From NCBI GenBank assembly GCA_037367405.1, contig JAZKJV010005550.1, positions 186,001 through 250,000 of the forward strand: DNA of 64,000 bases, given 5' to 3'. Under the pieces are notes generated by a model. It worked only from the letters and a program-made list of their open reading frames with translations. It did no database searches and was not told the origin of the DNA. Shown in pieces: positions 1 through 10,756 of this stretch. The position numbers and the translations under genes were made by a program. The stretch's first letter is position 1. Each line of letters starts with the position of its first letter. This DNA comes from Ottelia alismoides (lineage: Eukaryota > Streptophyta > Magnoliopsida > Alismatales > Hydrocharitaceae).

Positions 1-1171
1 CATATTTATTTATATTTTTCGATATTATTTAATTTTTTATATTCACTGTATTTATTTAATTTTTCCTTTTCATATTGTGTTTCTTACACATTCTTTCTTT
101 CCTTTTTCTTGCGAGGGCCCGTGGAGCTAAGTAGGCGATCCTAGGAGAGCTAAATCACCCAAGCGAAGCGGAGGCGGCTTGATTCTTCACCGAGCCGCAG
201 GAGAGCGTGAGAGGAGGAGAAGAAGATTTGTAGGAGAACAAAAAATATAGACTTTGTTTTATTTATTTCTATCATTTGAACTCTTGTAAATGAACATTCA
301 TTTGTTGTGGGGTCTGTTTCGCTAAGTGCCGGTGCACTTAGGGGACCTCACCGATTTTGTTTTTATCGCCTTATTTTTCTTTATTTCATGCAGATTTTGT
401 GAGCTACCTATTGATTGCTTTAATTAATTTGCTTGTGCTAGGTAATTAATTAGGTCCAAAACCTTAAACAATAATTTCTGTAAATATAGAATAGAGCATA
501 ATTGGACTTAGCTAAATTTAATTGGTTCTTGCCCGTTAATAGAAGCTATTGTTAGGATGGTTCACTTGCATCGTATATGTTAGTTTATTTTTTTCTCTAT
601 TTAATTCTGTGTGGATGACCCTGCATGTAGAGTCCTGGAGACAAGGTACGCATCTCTAACCCCTGCATGCATCATTGTATTTAATCGCGCATTGGCATTT
701 TCGATCTCCTTCCTTATTTTCACTCACATAAGTTAAAAAGGAAATTAGACACTCGGTAGGTGACTCATTGAAAATATTCAAGCCAAGTGATGCCTAAAAT
801 CGGGACTGCTAATATCACTTGAACTACTAATATTAAATGTAATTGATTCACATCATTGTTTTGGGAGAGCAACCCCCTCATTGTATTCACATTTACTTGC
901 TCACGTACACACTAAGGTTCGTACCCCAATCCCATAAGCCAACCTAAGTGTTTGTACAACTTTGTGTTTGATCACCTAACTCTAAAATTGACAAGATAAT
1001 TGACCAACCTTCACAGTCTTCACATTGCCTTGAGTAGGTGAATCAGGGGTTTGCATTGTGTTTGTATCTCCTTGATGTTGAGTTGGTTACATTTATTTTC
1101 TCAAGATCATTAACAATCACTAAGAAAAATCATCAAAAATCTAAAATAAAAAATAAAAATCATCATTACTA
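1..1171 (+). other. Untranslated leader of element A
   Basis: Non-coding leader, recognised by colinear similarity with the leader at 56560-57890. Shared landmarks are the 'gcgagggcc' segment near 112, the 'ggtctgtttc' stem-loop near 322, a 'gcatgcatcat' segment near 665, and the 'gggagagcaaccccctcattgta' type segment near 865. A possible splice donor (AAG/GTACG at 643-650) and acceptor (TTTTCTCAAG ending at 1105) would bound an intron of about 460 bases, but this is only inferred. Confidence 0.7.
322..341 (+). promoter_or_regulatory. Leader stem-loop, 8-bp stem with CGGT loop
   Basis: CTAAGTGC / CGGT / GCACTTAG: a perfect 8-bp stem with a four-base loop, followed by GGGGACC. The same loop on a different but equally perfect stem occurs at 56785-56804, with four compensatory base-pair changes. 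Likely an RNA signal in the genomic transcript (packaging or dimerisation is a guess). Confidence 0.7.
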
Positions 1172-1983
1172 ATGTTTTCCCTCCCTCCCACCCTTAACTC
1201 TGAGGGTCAAATGCTGTCCAATATTTCCCAAGCTCAGATCCCTTCACACTGGCAGGTAAATGATCTCTTTGATTTTGACTGAGATTTCTTTGAGCCAGAT
1301 ATTCCTGTTCCATTGGATGAATTTTCTTTTAATTTGAGAGAGAACACACTATTTGAATATAATCATTCATTCTCCCCCTCGGATTATCCTGATTTCTCAC
1401 ACTCCCCGAGGGTTATCTACAGGCAGTGTGTACTTTGTACTTGGTTTCACTACCTGATTGTGCATCCGATCTGTCTGATCACAAGTCCAAGTCTTCTGAT
1501 TATTCTGAGTGTTCTGATTCTTCCAATTCTTCTGAGTTTTCTGAATTTAATCTTTCTTCTCTCCTTGATGACCATCACAGGGATGAGCTGACCCTTGAGT
1601 TATTCGATACTATACTTGATCTCTCTTCATTACATGCATCACATTTTCGAGATGGTGATTGACGTGGAGAACTACATGACAGATCCTTCCTTCTCCACGT
1701 TCCATTTTTCGGCTCCAACCATCCACTCCACTCTGACCATGAGCCGAAGATTTCTTTTGTGCTATCGATATCTGATTTTATCTACACTATTTATTCGATA
1801 GCAGACACCCCCCTGATTGCCTATATGGGTGTCATCCTTTGCATTATTAACCACGTTGTTGTTCTCACACTGATACAAAAACGACAATACGATATTCGCA
1901 TTACAGATACCATCTTGAACCTTGATACTTCGTTGTCCAAGCCTTTGCGCCCAGTTAGGGGCGTAAACTCTAGCATTTGTTGA
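1172..1983 (+). pseudogene. Decayed reading frame of non-autonomous element A, function unknown
   Basis: A reading frame begins at ATG 1172 at the place where gag starts in related copies. It runs to about 1430 with one TGA near 1280, then continues in another frame (1426-1983) with a single TGA at 1660-1662. The product is acidic and serine-rich in the middle (around 1480-1570), and has a hydrophobic stretch of about 30 residues around 1765-1870 followed by a basic patch QKRQYD. I see no capsid core, protease triad or RT motif. The hydrophobic part could be a membrane segment such as Athila env-like proteins carry, or the tail of a protease domain (a DTPLI stretch resembles the DTPIILG of the copy at 61100). 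It is not a working gene: at least one frameshift and two stops interrupt it. Confidence 0.45.
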
Positions 1984-2082
1984 GAGGCACCTCAACAATG
2001 TCTACCTTGTATATATGTGTTTCGTCTTGATTTGATCATTCCTTCTTCCGTTTATCATTCACCTCTTGTCTGTATCTGTGTG

Positions 2083-2570
2083 CTATACTTAGGATGTAGT
2101 CTATCCTAAGTATAGGGGATTAGGGTGGAGGTGAATGATTTGTGTTGTTCATATTCGTCCTGTTCATTATTCCTATTATTGCCTATACTTAGGGATACTC
2201 TACCCTAAGTATGGGGGAGTGATGTTGTTCAGATCATCTCATTTGTGTTTTATTCTTCTGTTCTCTTGATTGTCCCTTAACTTGTTGATATTCTATACTT
2301 AGGCCTATTTTACCCTACGTATAGTGGGGCAAATCGAGCCATTGAGTCCGTACATTCTCTTTATCGGTGTTTCCCTTTTGTACAGTCTTCTATACATAGG
2401 ACTACTTGATCCTAAGTATAAGGGGGATCACCGACTTCTATTCTTTTCATCTTTTCTTTGAGTCGTTGTAGCATAGGAGTCTTTTCACTTTTCTATACTT
2501 AGCATGAGTTATGTCTTCCTTTGCCGCTCTCTGATCACTATGAGGACATAGTTCAACTAAGTATAGGGGG
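2083..2570 (+). repeat. Array of five stem-loops, about 100-base period (element A)
   Basis: Five inverted repeats start at 2083, 2183, 2293, 2390 and 2493. The first is perfect: 13-base arms CTATACTTAGGAT / ATCCTAAGTATAG around a 7-base loop (2083-2115). Units 2-4 carry one or two mismatches or G-U pairs. Each 3' arm runs into or sits within two bases of a G-run, so 3' arm plus G-run copies the polypurine-tract sequence. The last unit is longer, with arms of 20 or more bases (2493-2566) and GGGGGGTG after it. Spacers are diverged but share short words, so the array looks like an eroded tandem repeat in which the stems were kept. Confidence 0.85.
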
Positions 2571-4232
2571 GTGTCGTATATATTTTATATATACTTTAGA
2601 CATAACTCGTACTTTTAAATATATTTTTTGGGATATGTATAAAAATTCGTAAAATCCACTTGTGTATATAGATTTTGACCACCCTTTATTGAAAAACAAA
2701 AAGAACAAAACAAAAAAAACAAACATATATATATATATATACAAGAAAATTTATATATACAAAAAACAAACAAACAAAAAAAAACAACAAACAAAACAAA
2801 AACAAAAAAACAAAAATAAAAAAATCCTTATATATACTTATATATATTTTACTAACCCTTTTCCCTTAAAAACAATTCCCTAAAAACTACAAAACCAAAA
2901 GTCTATAAAAATTTACATAATTAAAATTTCAAAAAAAAAACTCTTTTTACATGTGCATTATTTTTTTCTTTCTTTCCAAAAATCCATAAAAAAGTTCAAA
3001 ATTAGAATTTTGTTTAAAAAAAGAAGATTTTGCTTTCTTTTTGCATTGTACATATTTTCTTGCATTTGCATGCGCATTTTTTTAGGATAGTATTGACATT
3101 TAAACTATGTCTTCAATAAAATTGAAGAATGGAGCTTAGTTAAACCTTAATCCACTTTATTTCAAAGGAACCTTATGAGAAATGGAATTAAGACTTTTCA
3201 GGTCCTAGCGACTTAATTCTTTGAGTCCATAAGACTATGTTCACATGTCATCTTGATTAGTCTAAGTAGAATATTTAACAACACACGCATGATTCTTTCA
3301 GACCGTGGCTTATCTTGGACAAGCACTCTACACGTAGCTCTTCATGGAGGAGGTAGTGAGGAGGTAGAATCTTTTTTATTGGAGTAGCATACGAGGGTAG
3401 TATATCTAGGTGGAACCTCTCTTCTTCATCTAGGGAGGGTTTTGCATCTCAACCTAATCTAGTAGCATCAAGGTCTAAAGATAGGATGTTGTGGGATTGC
3501 AATAATGCTTTAAAAGAGGGACAATCTACTAACTCAAGAGGAAAAACCCCTTTATGTACATGCTACACCTTGTATATATTTTCAAAAAAGAAAAAGAAAA
3601 AATGCAGAATCTCTAAAAGTGGACATGCCTGATTGAAAAGTAAAATGCTTGCCGGAGTGTATATACAAGTGAAAAAATAAGGGCTTCAAAATCAAATTTT
3701 TGTAAGTTTGCAGCCGGATGACTTGACTACACTGGTCATGCATCCAAGGATAGGTAGCTAAACTAGTTACCGTCCATTATTTTCTCCATCCCCTCTTCTT
3801 GAGCTGGTTGTACTTGAACTTAGAAGGGAATATCCCTGCTCCTCGAGGAAAGAGTTGCTAGACTGGGGAACTAGAGTTACCTTGTTGAGAGAGGCTATTT
3901 CTTTGCAACTTTTGAGACGGGGAGCTATATTTCAGTTACACCGTACAAGTAAAGATTCATAGTCATAAGAATTTGTGTATGTAGACTTATTCAGACCTGA
4001 TTGTTGAGGATACCTGAATAGTAGTCTTGTGGAACTTGAAGGCTGTTAGGTTTTAAATCCATTTTCCATTAAGGTTTCGCCACATTAATAACCCAAAAAT
4101 CTGACAGAGCTCCATACTACAACTTTATGAAGGTAAGTTTAATACTCAGTATTGTCCTAATTTCTTTATTTTTCCTTTCTTTTTCTTTATCCACTTATTC
4201 TTTCAAATAAGTGTTTGCTAAGGAACTAACAA
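2571..4232 (+). other. 3' untranslated region of element A
   Basis: AT-rich, non-coding stretch between the stem-loop array and the PPT. It holds a short (AT)n run at 2724-2742, A-rich low-complexity sequence to about 2990, and then mixed sequence. A segment AGACATAACTCGT (2596-2608) is complementary to ATGAGTTATGTCT inside the last stem-loop and could form an alternative fold. No open reading frame worth calling. Confidence 0.7.
2724..2742. repeat. AT dinucleotide microsatellite
   Basis: Short (AT)n run inside the A-rich 3' UTR of element A. Confidence 0.9.
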
Positions 4233-4250
4233 AGGTAAAGCATAGGGGGA
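4233..4250 (+). other. Polypurine tract of element A
   Basis: AAAGGTAAAGCATAGGGGGA directly precedes the LTR start TGATGAATAT. It is the expected plus-strand primer for reverse transcription and resembles the PPTs at 16491, 40303, 49572 and 52825. Confidence 0.8.
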
Positions 4251-7200
4251 TGATGAATATGCATTTCATCATCTTTATTCATTTATTTTAGCTAAAAATC
4301 CCTTATAAAATACCCGTGTATAATACTAACTCTATATTCTTACTAACTTGCATCTGTATGTAAATATTGTACACATATTGTTATTTTAACCTAAAATAAA
4401 TAAATAAAGAAATAAAGGAAATAAAAAAAGAGACTTTATAATTATAATAGATACAGGCTCACCCGAACCCCGAGAGAAGGTCAAGGCTTGACCTGATCGA
4501 CCAGGAATAAAGTAGGGGGAGATAGGGTCCTTAATCAGAAAATCCAAAAAAATGTTTTGTATATACTTTTTGTGTATATTTGTATAAAACTTACATTATT
4601 TTATTTTTACATAATTGACCTCAAACTAAATAATTTTCAAAACAAAATTTATAAATAAAAATATTTTCTAAATAATAAAAATAATTACAAAAAATAATGT
4701 ACAGAATAAAAGTAACCACATCCGGAAAAAGCCATAAAGCGATAATAGGCAGACCAATTCCAGCTCCATATCAACTCAAATTGAACTAAACTCACTTCCA
4801 TTATATTCTAAATTAAATTATATTTAAATAAAAATGGATGTGGTTTCATAATTTTCGAAGTTACGGTTTGAAAATGATTTTTTGGGATGGTTTGTGCAAT
4901 TTTAACATTTATTTATTTTTACATATTGTATTTGTAAATATTATTTACAATAAAAATAAAAATATTTTTTAAACAAAAAAATTAAACAAAATTCCTCATT
5001 TAACTATATATATAATGTACCATATGTATATAGCTAATTCCCCTAAATAACCCTCACAAAAAAATTAACATTTCTTATTTAATTTAATAAAAGCAATGAA
5101 AATAATAAAAAATTATTTAATTATTTAAATAATTTTAATTTTAACTTCATTTCTTATCTTTTTCTCCGTTCAAATTTCCCTTATCTTTATCTACATTCAA
5201 TTTTTAAAAGTCAAATTGGAATTCAGTTATTTTTCTATTTAATTGGCTCCTCCTCCCTCATTCTCATTTGATCAGTTTTTAGTGAGAGGAGCCTATTCTC
5301 CAGGAGTCTTCTTGTTGCAGTGCCTAGCCTCCGAGCCGTCCGGTAATAACGAGTCGGCCTTCATCGAGGCCATCATGACATTTTCTGCTACCACATTGAG
5401 ATCCATTCTTTCTTGTTTTTAATCTAGGTTAATCTTAATTTACTTTTCGCATTCTTATTTTCGTTATCATTTTTTTCTAGATCTCAGTTAATCATTTTTT
5501 TAATCAATCATCACGATTCGATCAACCTCGATTTTGATCTCATAATCATTTTATCGATCTCTCCATGTTCACATTCTACCTCACACAAACACTCAATTCC
5601 TATCATGCACGGTGACCAGAGACTCGGATCTATCTTCTATTTTGTCGGATCCGCATCCACTCACATTTTCCGCATTTGATTTTGGGCCGAACCGTCGTGC
5701 TCAAGTCAGATATCATTTTTTGTTTATAATTTATTTTCTGGAATAAAAAAATTAATTAAAAGAATACAATTGTTGTATTTTAAAAATTACATAAAAAATT
5801 AATCTGCTTCTTAAAAAAAAAATTCATGCAGTTTTTTTACATTAAATTTTTTTAAAAATATCTGTTTTAAAAATATAAAAAAAGTAAAAAAATCACAAAA
5901 AATCCATTGTTCAAATTCTATTTAAAAAAATAACAAAAAATAAGAAGGTGAGGAGCAGGCTGCACCCGCTTCCCACCGGCTGGCCTCCAGCTGCATCGCC
6001 CAGCTGCGCATGTCGTCCGTTGGAGGCCCAACTTCCATCGCATCGACGCTCAATCGTTGCCCTCCCACAGAGCTCTCCAGCAGTCCGTAGCCACCTGTGG
6101 CTCGCCGCGAAGCCCCGTAGGAACCTCCTGGATCCACCGCGTACAAGCCGCTGCGCGATTCCCTCGCGCGGGCGTGCGCCCTGTCGAGGTCGTTGCCACC
6201 ACTGACCGGCATCTTCATCGCACATCACCTGAGCCGGGGGTGTGTGTCGTCTCCTCTGCTCGATTCCCTTCACCCACAGTTTGCCATCACGCTAAGTTCC
6301 ATCTCTCTTCGTTAACCACCTCGCCGTTCAGCCACCTGAATCTTGTGGATCCATCGTCGACCACCGACCTTGTCGCCTTCCACCATCCGTGCGTGCAAGA
6401 TCAACACTAGGGACCCACACCACCTGCCATCACCCAACATCCACTGTTGTTCAGCCAACCCGCGAGTGCTGCTAGCTCGCGCGTGCGCCGTCAGGAGACC
6501 CACCACACGCGACTGGCTCCTCCACCGGGTATGCCCACCGCCCTCTGGAGAAGTATGCAAGATGACACCCTTCTCCCTTTGGTGTGAATAGCAAGGAATA
6601 AATAAAGCCCCTACGAAGAACCCTAAATAATATTTTATTTTTGGGTAAATACCCAAGACACCCTTTGAGGTTCAGCAGATTGCAAGTCAGACCCGCTAGA
6701 GCTCAAACACGTGAAGCACACGCACCCTTCCTGGGTAATTTGTGACTTTTTCTCTTTATTTTATTTCTTGTTACCTTTTCATTCAAGAACTTTGAATAAT
6801 TGCATTTTAGTCCATGTATTCTAAATATTCATTTTGCTTGATCTTTTCATTGAAATAAATATTCTGATTTCTCAATAAATTCTAAAAAATTGTGACATAT
6901 TCCTGATGGTTGTCTTCACATCATAAAGATTTCATTGCATTTATTATCATTTGCTATTATTAAAAATTCAAAAACTTCATTTGTTTCCCTGTTTGAACTT
7001 TGAAAAATCATAAAAATTCACATATTACGTCAAAAATTCCAAAAAAAATAGATTAATTTTCTTTTGACGTGTTTTGTTTTCTTTGCAAATTTCACGCATT
7101 AGTATTTATAAAACTCAAAAAATTACAAAATACTAAAAATCTTAAAAAAATCATATAAAATTGTAGAAAAAAATCCAAAAAAGTGATTTCAGTTCCCGTT

Positions 7201-7810
7201 TGTAGATAATTTCCTTTAGTTTATAAGAAAAATAATTTTCGCAAATTTAGATTTTATTTTATTTTTTTAAATTAAAAAATAATACTATTTGTTCACTGTT
7301 TGCATTTCCCCTATTTTTATTCATTTTAAAATCTTAAAAAAATTCTAAAAATCTCTGAAAAATTACAAAAATAGTAAAAGTCATCAAAAAATCTAAAAAA
7401 TCTAAAAAAATTTGCATCTCTTTTGTGTATAAAGTTGTTTTAAAAATTATTTTTTTTGAAAATAAAAATTGCAAAACTAAAAATCATTAAAAATTTGAAA
7501 ATTAGGAAATAAAAAATAATAGAAAAAAAGTAAATATTTCACAAAAAACCAAGGTAGTTAGCATTTGAGATTCCCTTTTTCTTTTAATTCTTTTTTTTCG
7601 ATTATTTGAATAACCTGCTGGAGTTGTGGCGTCCCTGAGTTCGATCATGTTGCTATACATGTTAATTAAATAACAAAAAAATCTCTTTCTACATTTCTTT
7701 TGTAATTAATTCAACTTGAGAAGAAAAATTAAATAATTTTTTTGTAGATGCTTGATTGGGTTGCAATGACATATTCATAATTCAATTAAATAAAAAACAA
7801 AAATCCCGTT
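4251..7810 (+). repeat. LTR following element A (about 3.5 kb)
   Basis: Starts TGATGAATAT right after the PPT. The first 20 bases form a palindrome (GATGAA / TTCATC), as in the other LTRs here. It contains an AT-rich U3-like part, a GC-rich island at about 5940-6600 and a long A/T-rich tail. The segment 7590-7770 (cgattatttgaataacc ... gggttgcaatgaca) matches the last ~200 bases of the LTR ending at 56323, so the true 3' end should fall near 7800. Long open frames in the GC-rich island are not credible genes. Confidence 0.6.
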
Positions 7811-9690
7811 CAACACCAGCCCACCCGCTAACGGGTCGAGGCAATTTTCCCTCGACCCAGCTATCTTTTAGTGCAACTCCTGGAGGTTATACACCTCATA
7901 CGATGCAATTTTGATGAAAACAGAGGTTCCTGGAGCACCGTTCTTTCCCCGACCTCCGTGGACTACTCCGGCAATTCGTAGAGCTTTTTGAGCCTTTCAG
8001 CAGCTAGAGGGCACCTCTAGGAATCTTTTGGGCCATTCTTCAGCAGTAAAGGATGCCATAGGGAGGAGATCTCGTTGGAAGAAGCTTGCCCAGGCGAAGC
8101 TTCTTCCCTGATCTTCGACCTCACTCCTCCACTGTTGGATCAAATGCCATCTCCAAATGTAGCAGCCACTGTTGGATCTCGCACACATCAATCATTGATC
8201 TCACCTTTGGATCTAATATCCACCGCAGATCTGCGAATCATCATCGTGCCACCAAGGTATGACATGTGGATAAGTGAGCGTCGCTTCACTGTTCGATCGG
8301 GCATTTAGGGGGTATTTTGTACTTACTTCCCCTACATTTTGTTTGTATATCATTTAGTCATGTAATTTATTTTGTATGTTTATTCTATTTGGTAAAATTA
8401 CAAGGAACCCCGTGTATTTGTTTCATATTATATTTGGGTCCTGACCACGCCACCTCACATGCGGTCCCATGTGAGGTGGCGATTTTATAGTAAACCAATT
8501 ACGAGTTTTGTATTTTTATTTTAGTACCAAGACTATTCATATTAGTTGTAATATTTTGGGTAAATTGTATTGTAGCCCCTACCTTATATTTTAATTGCTA
8601 AAATACTTTATCCAGTTAAATTTTTTATGTTTTTATATTTCTTAAAAATATCATTAGTTATCCAAAAATTATTAAAAAATAGGGATATGTGCTTGTTAGT
8701 ATACACTTTCATGTCATATTTTTATAATTGCATTTTAGGTGTTTTACCTATTTTCTAAAAATAAAAAAGAGCACATTTTGCCCCTATTTGACATAAAATT
8801 CCAAAAAAATTATAAAACCTTTTTAAAAATTCCAAAAAATATATTTTGTTTATTTTTGTATTTATAACTCCATACCAAAATTCCCTAAAAATAGAAAAAT
8901 AAAATCATTAAAAATTAAAAGATGCAAAATCCTTTATAAAGCTATAAATACAATTCCCAAAATTTCAAAAAATATTTATTTTTATCTCTTAATTTTCTTT
9001 ATTTTAACTATTATATCTTAAAATTTATTTGGAGAAATTTTGACACTTTTTTCTATTTTAAATCTCAAATCAATTCAACTTATTTATTTAATCCCTATTT
9101 TGGGATATTTTTAACTTTAAAAATATATATAAAAATTATCAAAAATATCTAAAAAATCATAAAAATAGTAGAAAAATTTAAAAAATACAAAAATAGTTTA
9201 TTCCTTTTATTTTGTTTATTTTTAGTAGTATTTATAATTATATAACCTAGTATTATATATAGGTATATATGCTTATATTAGATATTAAAGGAAAAAGAAA
9301 ATTTAAAATCAGAAAATATAAAAAGGAAATAAAAAATGTAAAAATAAAACAATTAAAAAAATATAAAATTAAAATCCATAAAAAATATGAAATTTACAAC
9401 CCACTCAAAAAGATAATAAAAAGACAAGAAATAAGGCCAAGTTTTGGAATTCAGTTTCCCATTCAATCACATTTGCTCCTTGTGTTCAACACTCTACACA
9501 TACTTACACATATACACACATTTGTAGAGGTATAATAAATTTGAACTCCACATTTATTTCACTTTTCATTGCTATATCTATTATGGGTTAATTGTTGAGT
9601 TATTCGGGTTTCGTGAGCGGTTGCTTCAATGATAGTGTAGTTCTCACCTTGTGTAGACTACATTAGACCCTCATAAGATTCAAGTTTGCA
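7811..9690 (+). repeat. Second, 5'-truncated LTR fused to the first
   Basis: After about 7810 the sequence repeats LTR-like content: a GC-rich part at 7800-8300, then AT-rich low-complexity sequence. It ends in TTTGCA at 9690, two bases before a good PBS. It is best read as the 3' 1.9 kb of another LTR joined to the one at 4251. The alternative is a single unusually long LTR of 5.4 kb. Confidence 0.45.
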
Positions 9691-9692
9691 AA

Positions 9693-9710
9693 TGGCACCG
9701 TTGCCTGAAA
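9693..9710 (+). other. Primer-binding site, tRNA-Asp type
   Basis: TGGCACCGTTGCCTGAAA two bases after the LTR end. It matches the complement of the plant tRNA-Asp 3' end (TGGCGCCGTTGCCGGGGA) with a few changes. Confidence 0.75.
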
Positions 9711-10756
9711 GCAACGTCGTATAGATTGCCTTGTCATTTATTTCTTCTCTCTTGTCTACATTTGTACGTATTTATTTTCATTTTAATTTGATATTATTTG
9801 TAAATTGTTCGACCCTTTCTCTTGTTTGACTTTGTTGTGAGGGATCGCAGTTCGAGGGCATATTTCTTAAGAGATTCGATGCATCTCCAGAGATGAGGAA
9901 TCAAATTTATGACCTAGCAGACGAGAAAGAGAAGGAAGAGAGAACTTGGGGAAATTTTGAAGATAGTGCCATTTGTCTTTTATTTTATTTCATTTTGTAA
10001 TTTAAGTGAGAGAGAGACACTTAATTGTATTAACTCAGACTCTCCAGGATTCTTCACACTTCACGGGGTCCACTGCCCGGGTGATTGTTCACTTGGGGGC
10101 CTCATCAGTTTTGTCGTGCTTTCTTTGCCCTTTTTTATTTGTTTCGTTCCTTTCTTTTTATTTGTTTTGTGTGATTGAGACCTAGTTTAGGATTTACTTG
10201 ATGATAGATTAAGATCCAAAGCCCTAATTAATATGCATGCACCTATATTTCGCTTTTGGATCATGTCAAATTTAATTTCTCTTCACTCTAGACTTGGAAC
10301 TGTGTGACACGAGTGGCCTCCATACAATGCTTGTAGGACCCACTGTGGTGGGCACCGAGGAGCCTCCAAGACCGGATTCTTAGGTTTCTTTCTAAGTGTT
10401 TTGCATTTTGTGCTTCATTATAATATCAATTACTATTCTAGGATGATTTCATCCGTTGCATTGCATATAGTGTAAGTTTCAACACTGCTTTGAATCCTTG
10501 CATGAAGAGAGCTGTAGGCAAGGTGAGCATTTCTACTTAGCATCCATCATTATTTTCGCCTCGCATTGCTTTTCCGACTCTCTCCTTTTGATTTTGTCAT
10601 TTAGGATTATAAAGTAATTGATTCCTCATTAGGACTCGGACATTCTCATTAAAAAACCAAAAAAATGATAACCAAAAAAATTGGGACTACTAATTTTACT
10701 TAACTCTAAAATCAAAAAGAAAAATTCTTGTCATGGGGAGAGACCCTATTGTCGAT
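9711..10756 (+). other. Leader of a second internal region, 3'-truncated
   Basis: Plus-strand leader colinear with the leaders at 1 and 56345: the stem-loop at 10077, the 'catcatt...cgcattg' segment near 10550, and the 'gggagagacccta' segment near 10737. A strong splice-donor-like AAGGTGAGC lies at 10520-10528. Similarity stops near 10756, where an inverted LTR fragment begins, so nothing of this copy's coding region is present. Confidence 0.6.
10077..10096 (+). promoter_or_regulatory. Leader stem-loop, third copy
   Basis: CCGGGTGA / TTGT / TCACTTGG: an 8-bp stem including two G-U pairs, a four-base loop, and then a G-run, in the same place as the stem-loops at 322 and 56785. Confidence 0.6.

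Larger units (their letters stand above)
1..9690 (+). mobile_element. Athila-like LTR element A: internal region and 3' LTR(s)
   Basis: The window opens inside the leader of a plus-strand Ty3/gypsy element; by comparison with the copy at 56327 its PBS should lie roughly 130 bases upstream of base 1. The order leader, decayed reading frame, stem-loop array, 3' UTR, PPT and LTR is clear. No RT, RNase H or integrase is present, so this is a non-autonomous derivative. Its LTR is followed directly by another PBS and leader, so LTR and internal units are chained head to tail. Confidence 0.75.

Noticed and set aside
2083..2570. CRISPR-like array of regularly spaced repeats
   Set aside because: The repeats are hairpin pairs with diverged arms, spacers are about 70 bases and related to each other, no cas genes are present, and the setting is a plant retrotransposon.
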